Assembly: GCA_018268695.1 (NCBI GenBank)
Contig: JAFDWD010000319.1
Coordinates: forward strand, 1 to 6,340
Direction: 5' to 3'
DNA length: 6,340 nucleotides
From: Actinomycetota bacterium
GTDB lineage: Bacteria; Actinomycetota; Thermoleophilia; Solirubrobacterales; 70-9
Under the pieces are notes generated by a model, which was not told the origin of the DNA, did no database searches, and saw only the letters and a list, made by a program, of their open reading frames with translations. Positions within the stretch are counted from its first letter, which is position 1. Every line of letters begins with the position of its first letter. Shown here piece by piece: positions 1-5,748 of this stretch. Position numbers and translations under genes: made by a program.

Positions 1-488
1 ACATCAACTCCCCCGGCGGCTCCGCCTACGCGGGCCTGGCGATCTACGACACGATGCAGTTCATCAAGCCCGACGTGCAGACCATCTGTTACGGGATCGC
101 GATGTCGGCGGGGTCGTTGATCCTCACCGGCGGGGCGAAAGGCAAGCGGATGGCGCTGCCGAACAGCCGCATCCTGATCCACCAGCCCTCGAGCGGCTTC
201 GAAGGGCAGGCCTCCGACATCGAGATCCACGCCCGCGAGGTGCTCGAGTTGCGTGACCGCCTGAACCAGATCTACGTCCACCACACCGGCCAGCCGATCG
301 AGAAGATCTCCCTCGACATGGAACGCGACAAATTCTTCAAGCCCGAGGAAGCGCGCGAGTACGGCTTGATCGACCGGGTGATCGAGTCCCACGACTTCAC
401 CCCGAATCCGACCGGGTTCCGCCCCGGCGGCAACGGGAACGGCGGCGGCAGCGACGACGGCCCCAGCACCGGGGGCGGCACCGCCTAG
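1..488 (+). CDS. clpP: ATP-dependent Clp protease proteolytic subunit ClpP (5' end outside window)
   Basis: Serine peptidase of the Clp complex, which cleaves cytoplasmic proteins unfolded and fed in by a ClpX/ClpC-type ATPase. The reading frame is open from base 3, starting with INSPGG, the family's glycine-rich strand motif. All three catalytic residues are visible: Ser in GIAMSAG (codon 105-107, where most homologues have AASMG), His in ILIHQP (180-182), and Asp in ERDKFF (327-329). The signature [12 protein letters not shown] and the terminal [10 protein letters not shown] also match. Roughly the first 60-65 residues must lie upstream of the window. After the normal end of the fold there is a ~32-residue Gly/Asn/Ser-rich tail (codons 390-485) that typical ClpPs lack. 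Actinobacteria often carry several ClpP paralogues, and I cannot say which one this is. The SprT-like gene follows 11 bases later on the same strand and is probably cotranscribed. Confidence 0.96.
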   Translation, partial: INSPGGSAYAGLAIYDTMQFIKPDVQTICYGIAMSAGSLILTGGAKGKRMALPNSRILIHQPSSGFEGQASDIEIHAREVLELRDRLNQIYVHHTGQPIEKISLDMERDKFFKPEEAREYGLIDRVIESHDFTPNPTGFRPGGNGNGGGSDDGPSTGGGTA

Positions 489-499
489 CGTCGCGCGCG

Positions 500-1012
500 T
501 TGCGTCTGCGCAGGACGAAGCGGCGGCCGCCCGCGAGCGCGCCGCCACCGGCCAAACGGCGGTCGCCGAGGGAGCGGCCGCCGTCGTACTACGCCGTCGC
601 CGGGATCCGGCTGGACGAGGAGCTCGAGCGGCTGCGCGGGCTGCCTGTGTTCGCGGGCGGTCCGCTGACGAAGAGGCGGCCGGAGCTGAAGGTGCGGCGG
701 GCGCGCACGCGGCCGAACCGGGTCGGCTTCGCCGTCCCGACCGAGCACCGTCTGCAGGTGACGGCGTATCCGGGCATCCGGCCCGGCGACGTGCTGGAGA
801 CGCTGCTCCACGAGCTCGTCCATCTGCATGTGGGGCGCGCCCGCGAGGCGCACGCCTGGCACGGGCGGACCTTCAAGGCGGCGCTGGCGCAGGCGATGGA
901 CGAGGCCTACGGAGTGCGTGGCGTCCCCACCCGGAGCACGCTGCACGGCGCCTACGCCGAGGCGATCGAGCGCCTGCGGTCGAAGCCGCAGATGGAGTTG
1001 GACCTGGCCTGA
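500..1012 (+). CDS. SprT-like zinc metalloprotease domain protein
   Basis: A 170-residue protein with a zinc-peptidase signature: HELVH at residues 104-108 (two His ligands and the catalytic Glu), then WHGRTF at 120-125, whose His121 matches the third zinc ligand of the SprT/SPRTN group (compare HGPEF in eukaryotic SPRTN). SPRTN itself degrades DNA-protein crosslinks; the bacterial SprT-like proteins are poorly characterised, so the substrate here is unknown. Residues 1-30 are Arg/Pro-rich and low in complexity. No C-terminal cysteine zinc ribbon, signal peptide or membrane segment is visible, so the protein is probably cytoplasmic and may bind nucleic acid through the basic N-terminus. The start is uncertain: a TTG is used, with no ribosome-binding site and no ATG in frame nearby, so the true start could be another near-cognate codon close by. 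It lies 11 bases after clpP and probably shares its transcript. Its stop is followed by a strong hairpin. Confidence 0.82.
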   Translation: MRLRRTKRRPPASAPPPAKRRSPRERPPSYYAVAGIRLDEELERLRGLPVFAGGPLTKRRPELKVRRARTRPNRVGFAVPTEHRLQVTAYPGIRPGDVLETLLHELVHLHVGRAREAHAWHGRTFKAALAQAMDEAYGVRGVPTRSTLHGAYAEAIERLRSKPQMELDLA

Positions 1013-1016
1013 GGGA

Positions 1017-1061
1017 GCCGTCTGCAGTTGACCGGCCTATAGCCGGTGAAATGCAGACGGT
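1017..1061. terminator. Hairpin between two convergent genes, likely bidirectional terminator
   Basis: Long interrupted inverted repeat. CCGTCTGCA (1018-1026) pairs perfectly with TGCAGACGG (1052-1060). An internal segment follows with two T-A pairs flanked by two mismatches, then ACCGGC (1031-1036) pairs with GCCGGT (1042-1047) around a five-base loop CTATA. The structure fills the gap between the SprT-like stop (1010-1012, + strand) and the stop of the minus-strand membrane protein (1063-1061), so it would fold in both transcripts. There is no T tract on either side, so it is a GC-rich terminator or 3' stabiliser rather than a classical intrinsic terminator. Confidence 0.65.
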
Positions 1062-1456
1062 CAGCTGAGGCGGCGCAGCGCCCAGGCGCCGACGACGGTC
1101 GCGCCGCCGCCACTGAGGATGCCCTGGACGGCGGCGCGGCCCGCGGCGGGGTCGCGTCCGGCGATGCCGAAGCAGATCGCGTCGCCGAGGTCGACCGCGG
1201 TGGCGACGGCGGCGACCTCGCGGAGCCGCTCGCGGTCGTCGCGGGCGGCGAAGGTGAGCAGGCCGAGCGCGATGTCACGGCCGCCGGCGATGCGGGCGAG
1301 GGCGCGGGCCGAGGTGTCGGAGGCTTCGAAGCCGAGGACCTTCAGCGCCGGGCGGGTGGCGAGCAGCGCGCCGACCCCGATCGCGATCCGTCCCCCGGCG
1401 ATCCCGAGCACGGCGGCGCGGGCGAGCGGGTCGGGCTTACGACGGCGGCGTCTCAT
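1061..1456 (-). CDS. Small hydrophobic membrane protein, function unknown
   Basis: A 131-residue protein that begins with a very basic stretch (MRRRRRK) and contains about four hydrophobic segments, near residues 13-34, 57-71, 79-99 and 105-127, rich in Ala, Gly and Val. It is probably an inner-membrane protein with its positive N-terminus in the cytoplasm. The motif ARIAGGRDIALGL around residues 54-66 recalls small actinobacterial membrane proteins of the DUF4267 kind, but I cannot confirm this and assign no role. No catalytic residues stand out. The ATG is well placed: a TANNNT hexamer lies six bases upstream and no Shine-Dalgarno is present, suggesting a leaderless mRNA. The gene is divergent from the Nei-like glycosylase (68-base gap) and convergent with the SprT-like gene. 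An overlapping opposite-strand frame also stays open, but the hydrophobic pattern favours this strand. Confidence 0.72.
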   Translation of the reverse strand: MRRRRRKPDPLARAAVLGIAGGRIAIGVGALLATRPALKVLGFEASDTSARALARIAGGRDIALGLLTFAARDDRERLREVAAVATAVDLGDAICFGIAGRDPAAGRAAVQGILSGGGATVVGAWALRRLS

Positions 1457-1462
1457 GGCCCA

Positions 1463-1468
1463 AACCTA
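1463..1468 (-). promoter_or_regulatory. Candidate -10 element for the membrane-protein gene (leaderless)
   Basis: On the minus strand TAGGTT matches the actinobacterial -10 pattern TANNNT and is separated from the ATG by six bases (TGGGCC). Transcription would then start at or beside the A of the ATG. No convincing -35 is seen (CCTGAC, 16 bases upstream, is weak). The rest of the 1457-1524 gap, which must also hold the start signals of the divergent glycosylase gene, has a near-match TAATGA (1512-1517) seven bases before that ATG but no clean promoter. Confidence 0.38.
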
Positions 1469-1524
1469 TCGCCACGGCCGCGCCGTCAGGGGATCCTGGT
1501 GTCCGGCCGGGTAATGATGGGTGG

Positions 1525-2286
1525 ATGGCCGAGGGCGACACCATCCTGCGCGCGAAGAACCGGCTCGCCGATGCCCTGGTCGGCCAGCAGATCGCGGTGA
1601 GCGCGCCGAACCCGCGTGGCCGGGCGGCGGGCATCGAGCGCCTCGATGGCCTCACCCTCGACCGGATCGACTCCCACGGCAAGCACCTGACGTTCTACTT
1701 CGGTGACCTCGTCCTCCACAGCCATCTGGGGACGAGTGGCGGATGGCACGTCTACCCGCATCGCGCTCGCTGGCGCCGGCCGCGCTCGTCCGCCTGGGCG
1801 GTCCTCTCCGGCGAGCGCGCCGACGCGGTCCAGTTCGGCGGCCCGACCCTGCGCGTGATCCGCGCGAGTCGCGTCGCGATCGACCCCCAGCTCACCCGCC
1901 TCGGTCCCGACATCCTGGCGCCGAACTTCGACCTGGACGCCGTCCTCGCCCTCTTCCGCGCCGCCGATCAGTCCCGCACCCTCGGGGACGCCCTCCTCGA
2001 CCAGCGACTCACCGCGGGCATCGGCAACGTCTTCAAGAGCGAGGCCTGCTTCGCCGCCAAGATCGATCCCTGGGACCCCCTCTCCGAGGTCAGCGACGAG
2101 AACCTCCGCCTCGTCCTCGAAGCCGCCCGCGAGCAGATGCTCTCCGCCGTCCGGCTCGGCGACCGCCATCGATTCCGCGTCTACAAACACCGCGGCCCCT
2201 GCTCCCGCTGCGGCGGCACCGTCCACCACCGCGGCCAGGGCGACGCCAACCGCACCACCTGGTGGTGCGAGCGCTGCCAGGTCTGA
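1525..2286 (+). CDS. Fpg/Nei-family DNA glycosylase / AP lyase (Nei2-like), with Ala at position 2
   Basis: Base-excision repair enzyme of the Fpg/Nei superfamily, which removes oxidised bases and nicks the abasic site. The start MAEGDT resembles the Nei-type MPEGDT. At 253 residues it has normal length and the complete architecture: catalytic Glu3, the beta-hairpin lysine Lys53 in HGKHL, the H2TH segment around residues 158-180 with AGIGNVFKSE, and a C-terminal zinc finger with Cys226, Cys229, Cys248 and Cys251. Arg243 in NRTTWWC matches the conserved finger arginine. The oddity is residue 2: the family uses an N-terminal proline as Schiff-base nucleophile, but the codon here is GCC (Ala). 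No in-frame start upstream would restore Pro. Vertebrate NEIL3, with Val2, shows that a non-proline N-terminus can still be catalytic, so loss of function cannot be assumed. No Shine-Dalgarno is seen. The gene converges on the secreted-protein gene, nine bases apart. Confidence 0.93.
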   Translation: MAEGDTILRAKNRLADALVGQQIAVSAPNPRGRAAGIERLDGLTLDRIDSHGKHLTFYFGDLVLHSHLGTSGGWHVYPHRARWRRPRSSAWAVLSGERADAVQFGGPTLRVIRASRVAIDPQLTRLGPDILAPNFDLDAVLALFRAADQSRTLGDALLDQRLTAGIGNVFKSEACFAAKIDPWDPLSEVSDENLRLVLEAAREQMLSAVRLGDRHRFRVYKHRGPCSRCGGTVHHRGQGDANRTTWWCERCQV

Positions 2287-2309
2287 CCCGCGCATCTACG
2301 TCGCGGGTC
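2285..2309. terminator. Hairpin over two convergent stop codons, likely bidirectional terminator
   Basis: GACCCGCG (2285-2292) pairs perfectly with CGCGGGTC (2302-2309) around a nine-base loop. The TGA of the Nei-like gene (2284-2286) overlaps the left stem base, and the TAG of the opposing secreted-protein gene (2298-2296 on the minus strand) lies in the loop. There is no T tract. Its position in a nine-base convergent gap suggests it ends both transcripts or protects both 3' ends. Confidence 0.55.
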
Positions 2310-3978
2310 TGATCTTGAACCGGAAGACCGCTGGGGTCCGATCCGGGTCACCCCTGGAGTTGACCGCCTCCGACTCGAAGACGTGCCTTCCCGCCTCGAG
2401 ATTTCTGTAGATGACGGTCGCCTGGCACCTGACAAAGGGGCGAGAGTCCAGTCGGCAGCGGAAGGTGGAGTGCGGCTCGTCGGACCGGAGATGGAAGGTG
2501 GCGAGCCGCCGCCCGGGCTCCACGTTCCTTCGCGCGATCATCGTCTGCGGTCGACGGGCGGCCCTTTTCCCGGATGCCGGAGCAAGACTCGTCGAAGTCG
2601 ACGGAGGTACTTCTCCGGTTGGAACCAAGGGCAGCCGTTCTTTGCTGGTTTCCATCTCGATACCGAAGCTTCCCCAGGCTCCTTCGTAGCCGTCGACGGC
2701 GATCCGGTATTCGGTCCCCGCATCGACGTCGAAGCTCAGCTCCCGGGAACCCTGCGCGAACGGATTGCAGGGCGGGCTCTGCGGGTTGCTGCTCGCCGCC
2801 ACGGGCGAGACCCCGCTCAATGCCGATCCCGTGTACACCGCGAGTAACGTGTGGAAGTCGGCGCCACAGACGCTCATCCGGACCGATCCGGATTCGTAGG
2901 CCGTCCACCTGAACCAGACCGATGCCCCGCCCGGGTTTCCCGCATGATCGGGCTCACCGGCTTGCTTGGTCGCACCGATGTTCCCGAAGCCATAGCTGCC
3001 AAAGGTGCTACCGAGAGAGCCGTCGGTGAGTCGGTAGGCATTTTCGAAGTCATCGTTGCGGGGAAACGTCGCCAGCGAGATCTCCGGTTCGTCCATAAAC
3101 GGCGATCCGGTCGCCGGGTCGTACTCGCCATCGACCGCTATCCGATAGGTCACCCCAGCGGCAACCGGGAAGGCAAGCGCGGACCCACCCCAGATTTCCG
3201 TCGACGGCACCGGGGTGAGGGCGCTGACGGACGTGCCCGTGTAGACCGCGAGAAGGCTCTTATGGCCGATCGGGCCGCCGTTCGCCTGGAGTAGGGCTCC
3301 GCCGCTCCGTGGCGCCGTGAACTTGAACCAGACGGAGGCGCCGCCTTGGTTTCCCTGGTGCGCGGGCTCACCTGGCTCTTTGGTCGCGCCGTAGTTGGGA
3401 GCCGGCACTGCGGAGGAATCGAGCTCGATGGGCTCGGCATTGACAAAGTTGTCGTTCGCCGGCGCCGCCTGGCGTTCGATCTGTAATTCGAAGGATCCTT
3501 CTGCGCTCGGCGGAGGGAATGAGGCTTCATGGTTGGTGGAGCCATCGACCCGGATCGAGTAACTCTTCCCGGCGACCGCCGTGAAGGTCGCCCGGGGATC
3601 GCATCCAGGACCCCAGTGGTTGCCGGCGACTTCCGTGAGGCCGCTCAGTTCGCTCCCGACAAAGACTCCGATGAGCGGCTCGATCTGGGCTGTGCACGCA
3701 CTTACCGTGATGACTTCGGTGCTCGGGGCTTCCCAGCGGAACCAGACTGAATGGCCTGCGGGCGAGCCGAAGGCCGGTATCGGTTCGCCGGCCTCGCGCG
3801 TCGCTTCGACGTTCGAGGCCGGAACGTCGAGCGGAAGCGCTCCGCTGAGTACCTGGGCAGTCGCGAAATCGTCATTGGGCGGGGGAGCGGCAAGAGCTGA
3901 CGGTGCGAGGAGCAGTAGGCCGAGCATCAGCATCGCCAAGAGCACCCCACATGATCTCGCCACCGCGCCCCGCCTCAC
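2296..3978 (-). CDS. Secreted protein with three PPC-like domains and a C-terminal Ig-like module
   Basis: A 560-residue exported protein. It starts with a typical Sec signal peptide: basic MRRGAVARSCGV, a hydrophobic core from residue 13 to about 25, and a cleavage site after Ala30 in SALA-AP. Three tandem domains follow at about residues 34-168, 174-303 and 307-442. Each begins with (N)DDF or NDNF, then GEP, SVWF(R/K)(W/F), a VY/VF-TG-type strand motif, and Y(R/S)I-VDG near the end, a pattern of PPC-like beta-sandwich domains. A Ser/Thr/Pro-rich linker (443-477) leads to a module at 478-557 with two cysteines (Cys508, Cys518) that resembles Ig-like repeats of Thermoleophilia surface proteins. 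There is no catalytic domain, transmembrane anchor or sortase motif. It probably acts outside the cell in adhesion or binding, but the ligand is unknown. The start is GTG, placed by the signal peptide; the first downstream ATG falls inside the hydrophobic core. Confidence 0.88.
   Translation of the reverse strand: MRRGAVARSCGVLLAMLMLGLLLLAPSALAAPPPNDDFATAQVLSGALPLDVPASNVEATREAGEPIPAFGSPAGHSVWFRWEAPSTEVITVSACTAQIEPLIGVFVGSELSGLTEVAGNHWGPGCDPRATFTAVAGKSYSIRVDGSTNHEASFPPPSAEGSFELQIERQAAPANDNFVNAEPIELDSSAVPAPNYGATKEPGEPAHQGNQGGASVWFKFTAPRSGGALLQANGGPIGHKSLLAVYTGTSVSALTPVPSTEIWGGSALAFPVAAGVTYRIAVDGEYDPATGSPFMDEPEISLATFPRNDDFENAYRLTDGSLGSTFGSYGFGNIGATKQAGEPDHAGNPGGASVWFRWTAYESGSVRMSVCGADFHTLLAVYTGSALSGVSPVAASSNPQSPPCNPFAQGSRELSFDVDAGTEYRIAVDGYEGAWGSFGIEMETSKERLPLVPTGEVPPSTSTSLAPASGKRAARRPQTMIARRNVEPGRRLATFHLRSDEPHSTFRCRLDSRPFVRCQATVIYRNLEAGRHVFESEAVNSRGDPDRTPAVFRFKIRPAT
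2653..3879 (-). repeat. Three tandem ~130-residue PPC-like domain repeats within the secreted protein
   Basis: Repeat 1 is encoded at 3879-3475, repeat 2 at 3459-3070 and repeat 3 at 3060-2653 (minus strand). Repeats 2 and 3 are the closest pair: both carry GATK, GEP-H-GN and GGASVWF in the same order, and LLAVYTG(T/S). Repeat 1 is more diverged (EATREAGEP, GHSVWFRW, LIGVFVG). This pattern suggests that repeats 2 and 3 arose from a later duplication than the split from repeat 1. The similarity is mainly at the protein level; I see no long identical DNA blocks. Confidence 0.8.
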
Positions 3979-3987
3979 CGTGCGCGA

Positions 3988-3993
3988 ATCCTA
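3988..3993 (-). promoter_or_regulatory. Candidate -10 element for the secreted-protein gene
   Basis: TAGGAT on the minus strand matches TANNNT and ends nine bases before the GTG start, which would give a leader of only a few bases. The AGGA inside the same stretch could instead be a weak Shine-Dalgarno, ten bases from the GTG, so the two readings compete. No good -35 is visible. The hexamer lies in the 63-base gap behind the acetyltransferase gene, so the secreted-protein gene may have its own promoter. Confidence 0.3.
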
Positions 3994-4036
3994 TCGAGCG
4001 TTCAGCGTATTCTTGTCCGCCGCCGAGAAGGCCCGC

Positions 4037-4051
4037 CCTGGCTAGGCCAGG
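4037..4051 (-). terminator. Short hairpin with the acetyltransferase stop codon at its loop
   Basis: CCTGGC (4037-4042) pairs perfectly with GCCAGG (4046-4051) around a three-base loop. The TAG stop of the acetyltransferase gene (4044-4042 on the minus strand) lies in the loop and the first stem pair. No T tract follows. It is a weak terminator or 3'-end structure between this gene and the secreted-protein gene. Confidence 0.3.
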
Positions 4052-4488
4052 TTCTTGACGAAGCGGCTGCGGCTGGTCTGCAGCTCATAGCCCGCGGAGG
4101 CCCAGAAGGCCATCGCGCCGGGCTTGTGGGATTCGGCGATCGCGTTCAGGCGTTTGGCGCCAAGGGCGCGGAAGCGCTCCTCGCCGGCGCGGACGAGGGT
4201 GGTGGCAAGGCCGTGGCGACGATGGTCGATGGCGACGGCGAGGCGGTAGAAGGTGGCGCGCCAGCCGTCCCAGCCGGCGATCAGCGTGCCGACCACTTCA
4301 CCGTCCAACTCGGCGACGATCAGGGCGTCGGGATCGCGCTCCAAGAGGCCACGCACATCCTCGGCCGATTCCGTGCTCGACGGCGAGGTCTCGGCGCGGC
4401 GCCAGAAGTCGAGCAGCACCTCGATGTCCTCGGGGCGGCCGGTGCGGAGGATTGGGACTGGCCGGGCGTTCATCGGAGTGCGGGGCAT
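4042..4488 (-). CDS. GNAT-family N-acetyltransferase
   Basis: A 148-residue single-domain protein that would transfer an acetyl group from acetyl-CoA to an amine; the substrate cannot be read from the sequence. The GNAT fold is seen in order: the first strand and helix at residues 12-33, ALIVAELDGEVVGTLI at 55-70 (strands 2-3), YRLAVAIDHRRHGLA at 81-95 with the acetyl-CoA-binding RxxGxA motif at 90-95, a helix to about 110, and AMAFWASAGYE at 125-135 (the motif B tyrosine region). No signal peptide is present, so it is cytoplasmic. The start could be the ATG used here or the in-frame ATG five codons later, since neither has a Shine-Dalgarno and the fold begins after both. It lies 63 bases upstream of the secreted-protein gene and 132 bases downstream of the hydrolase gene, all on one strand, with hairpins in both gaps, so a shared operon is uncertain. 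Confidence 0.9.
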   Translation of the reverse strand: MPRTPMNARPVPILRTGRPEDIEVLLDFWRRAETSPSSTESAEDVRGLLERDPDALIVAELDGEVVGTLIAGWDGWRATFYRLAVAIDHRRHGLATTLVRAGEERFRALGAKRLNAIAESHKPGAMAFWASAGYELQTSRSRFVKNLA

Positions 4489-4578
4489 GGTCTGTGGGAG
4501 TGGTTCGGCGAGATTCGGGTCAGAATTGCAGAGTCTGCGGCGCTGGTTGGCTTGCTCAGGATGACGCAGATGCCCTCA

Positions 4579-4607
4579 GGTTCGAGTAGGCGAACCGACA
4601 AATGTCG
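4579..4607 (-). terminator. Paired small hairpins in the 132-base gap behind the hydrolase gene
   Basis: The gap 4489-4620 contains no gene that I can support. Just beyond the hydrolase stop (minus strand) are a small dyad CGACA/TGTCG (4596-4607) and a six-base stem GGTTCG (4579-4584) with CGAACC (4591-4596), loop of six bases. The palindrome GAAATTTC (4609-4616) lies between them and the stop. They may end hydrolase transcription or form a 3' structure; no clear T tract is present. I find no clear promoter for the acetyltransferase in the rest of the gap. Confidence 0.33.
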
Positions 4608-4620
4608 TGAAATTTCGCTG

Positions 4621-5739
4621 CTACTGGTCGAGCTCGATGAGTGCAGCCGCCGCGTCGCGGCTTCCTTCGCCTGAGAGGCGCCGCAGTTCCTCGATGTCTT
4701 CCCGCTCGATTGCGAATTCGACGAGCAGGCCGACGGCGTCGTCGCTCCCAGACGCGGCAAGACGTCGCAGCTCAACCAGGTCTCCCAGTTCCGAGGAATG
4801 CTCGACCAACTCATCGAGCGCATCCTTGTCCCCGTCTGTGACAGCACGGCGCAGGCGCCCTGGTTCCGTCTTGGCGACAACGTCCGCGACGGCGATCGCG
4901 ACGACATCGGGCCGGAGCATCGGGAGCGTCGCGTGTGATGCGTCGGCCACCTGGATGTGGCGCCAAGATGGGTGCCTCCGCATCAGCTCGGCATAGAGGC
5001 GTCGGCTGCCTTCCATCTGCGCTTCCAGCTGATCGGCGGGCACGAAGAGGCGCTGCTGGGCATCGGTGCCGGTGGCAGTGATCAGCGTCGTCGGCAGCTC
5101 CGGTAGCGAGCCACCGCCGCGCAGTTCGTCGAGGAGTGCGATCACGTTGAGGCCCTCCCGAAATCCGCTCCCGATGCGAGCGGGAGCGAGGTGCCTCGTA
5201 ACGATCTCGCTGCGAATCTCGGCCGGGAAGTCGTCGAACCAGTCGAGCGTGACCGTTTGCAGCTGCTCGACGACCGGAGGCGGTATCTCCGGGAGGTCCG
5301 CATCCGTGTTCTGAGTGAACTTGGCGCTCTCCGGCATGAAGTCGTTCCAGTCCTGGTGGAGCGGATCGATCAAGACCAATCCGACTACCTGGTCGCCGAA
5401 GCGCTGGGCGTAGCGCTGTGCGTATGCGCCCCCGAGCGAGTGCCCAACCAGGATCACCGGACCCGCAATCCCGAGGGCGTCGAGCACGCGTCTGAGCTCG
5501 TCCGTCACGTCATCGAGCGTGCGCGGCAGCATCGCATCGTCGCTCCAGCCGGTTCCGGCGCGGTCGTACAGAAGCGTGGCGGATTGTCTGGCGACGAGCT
5601 CATGCACCCGCAGAAAGTCGAGCCCGAAACCGCCGGCGCCGGGAAGCACGACGCTGGTCGGCAACGGACCTTCCCCGCGGAGGAACCAGATTCTGCGGCC
5701 GTCGACAACGGTGAAGTTCTCGTCCCCCAATGGTCTCAT
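4621..5739 (-). CDS. Alpha/beta hydrolase with C-terminal 28-residue helical repeats
   Basis: A 372-residue protein: an alpha/beta-hydrolase domain (about residues 8-288) plus an unusual helical tail. In the hydrolase domain, VVLPGAGGFG (30-39) is the oxyanion-hole loop, LLYDRAGTGWSD (56-67) the typical strand-4 region, and GHSLGG (99-104) the nucleophile elbow with Ser101. Asp226 in ATGTD is a likely acid residue, and His269 in DASHATL is the catalytic histidine. The reaction (esterase, lipase, epoxide hydrolase or other) cannot be decided, although the serine nucleophile argues against an epoxide hydrolase or haloalkane dehalogenase, which use Asp. Residues 295-372 form two full and one partial unit of a 28-residue repeat (ELRRL...GS.DA...LVE), predicted helical. 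No signal peptide is seen, so the protein is cytoplasmic. The gene is divergent from the HTH regulator, 38 bases apart, with a shared dyad. Confidence 0.93.
   Translation of the reverse strand: MRPLGDENFTVVDGRRIWFLRGEGPLPTSVVLPGAGGFGLDFLRVHELVARQSATLLYDRAGTGWSDDAMLPRTLDDVTDELRRVLDALGIAGPVILVGHSLGGAYAQRYAQRFGDQVVGLVLIDPLHQDWNDFMPESAKFTQNTDADLPEIPPPVVEQLQTVTLDWFDDFPAEIRSEIVTRHLAPARIGSGFREGLNVIALLDELRGGGSLPELPTTLITATGTDAQQRLFVPADQLEAQMEGSRRLYAELMRRHPSWRHIQVADASHATLPMLRPDVVAIAVADVVAKTEPGRLRRAVTDGDKDALDELVEHSSELGDLVELRRLAASGSDDAVGLLVEFAIEREDIEELRRLSGEGSRDAAAALIELDQ
4624..4857 (-). repeat. 28-residue helical repeats at the hydrolase C-terminus
   Basis: Three units start exactly 28 residues apart, at residues 295, 323 and 351 of the hydrolase: RLRRAVTDGDKDALDELVE, ELRRLAASGSDDAVGLLVE, and ELRRLSGEGSRDAAAALIE (last unit cut short by the stop). 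The shared positions are (E/R)LRR, a Gly five residues later, then DA/DAA and a closing L(V/I)E. This looks like a two-helix hairpin repeat of the kind I associate with actinobacterial repeat proteins (recalled pattern LADAGN...DA), probably used to bind a protein partner. Confidence 0.75.
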
Positions 5740-5748
5740 AGACTGAGA

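Noticed and set aside
471..485. Small GGCGG/CCGCC dyad at the end of clpP as a terminator
   Set aside because: It lies in Gly codons of the tail, has a two-base loop if fully paired, and the next gene begins 11 bases later; GC-rich coding sequence explains it.
485..946. 153-codon open frame on the minus strand opposite the SprT-like gene
   Set aside because: Arg/Pro/Gln-rich shadow with no domain; the + strand frame has the HELVH...WHG zinc motif.
1046..1600. 184-codon + strand frame over the membrane-protein gene
   Set aside because: Gly/Ala/Glu/Arg-rich composition without a domain, and it runs into the Nei-like gene; the minus-strand frame has regular hydrophobic segments instead.
1486..2295. 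269-codon open frame on the minus strand opposite the Nei-like gene
   Set aside because: Its translation is Ala/Gly/Glu/Asp/Val-rich low-complexity sequence with no recognisable domain, while the + strand frame is an unmistakable Fpg/Nei protein. Such antisense frames are expected in GC-rich codon usage.
3940..3978. Cys10 in the secreted protein's N-terminus as a possible lipobox cysteine
   Set aside because: It lies before the hydrophobic core in RSCGV and is not preceded by an L-x-x pattern, so the Ala-x-Ala signal peptidase I site after residue 30 is the better reading.
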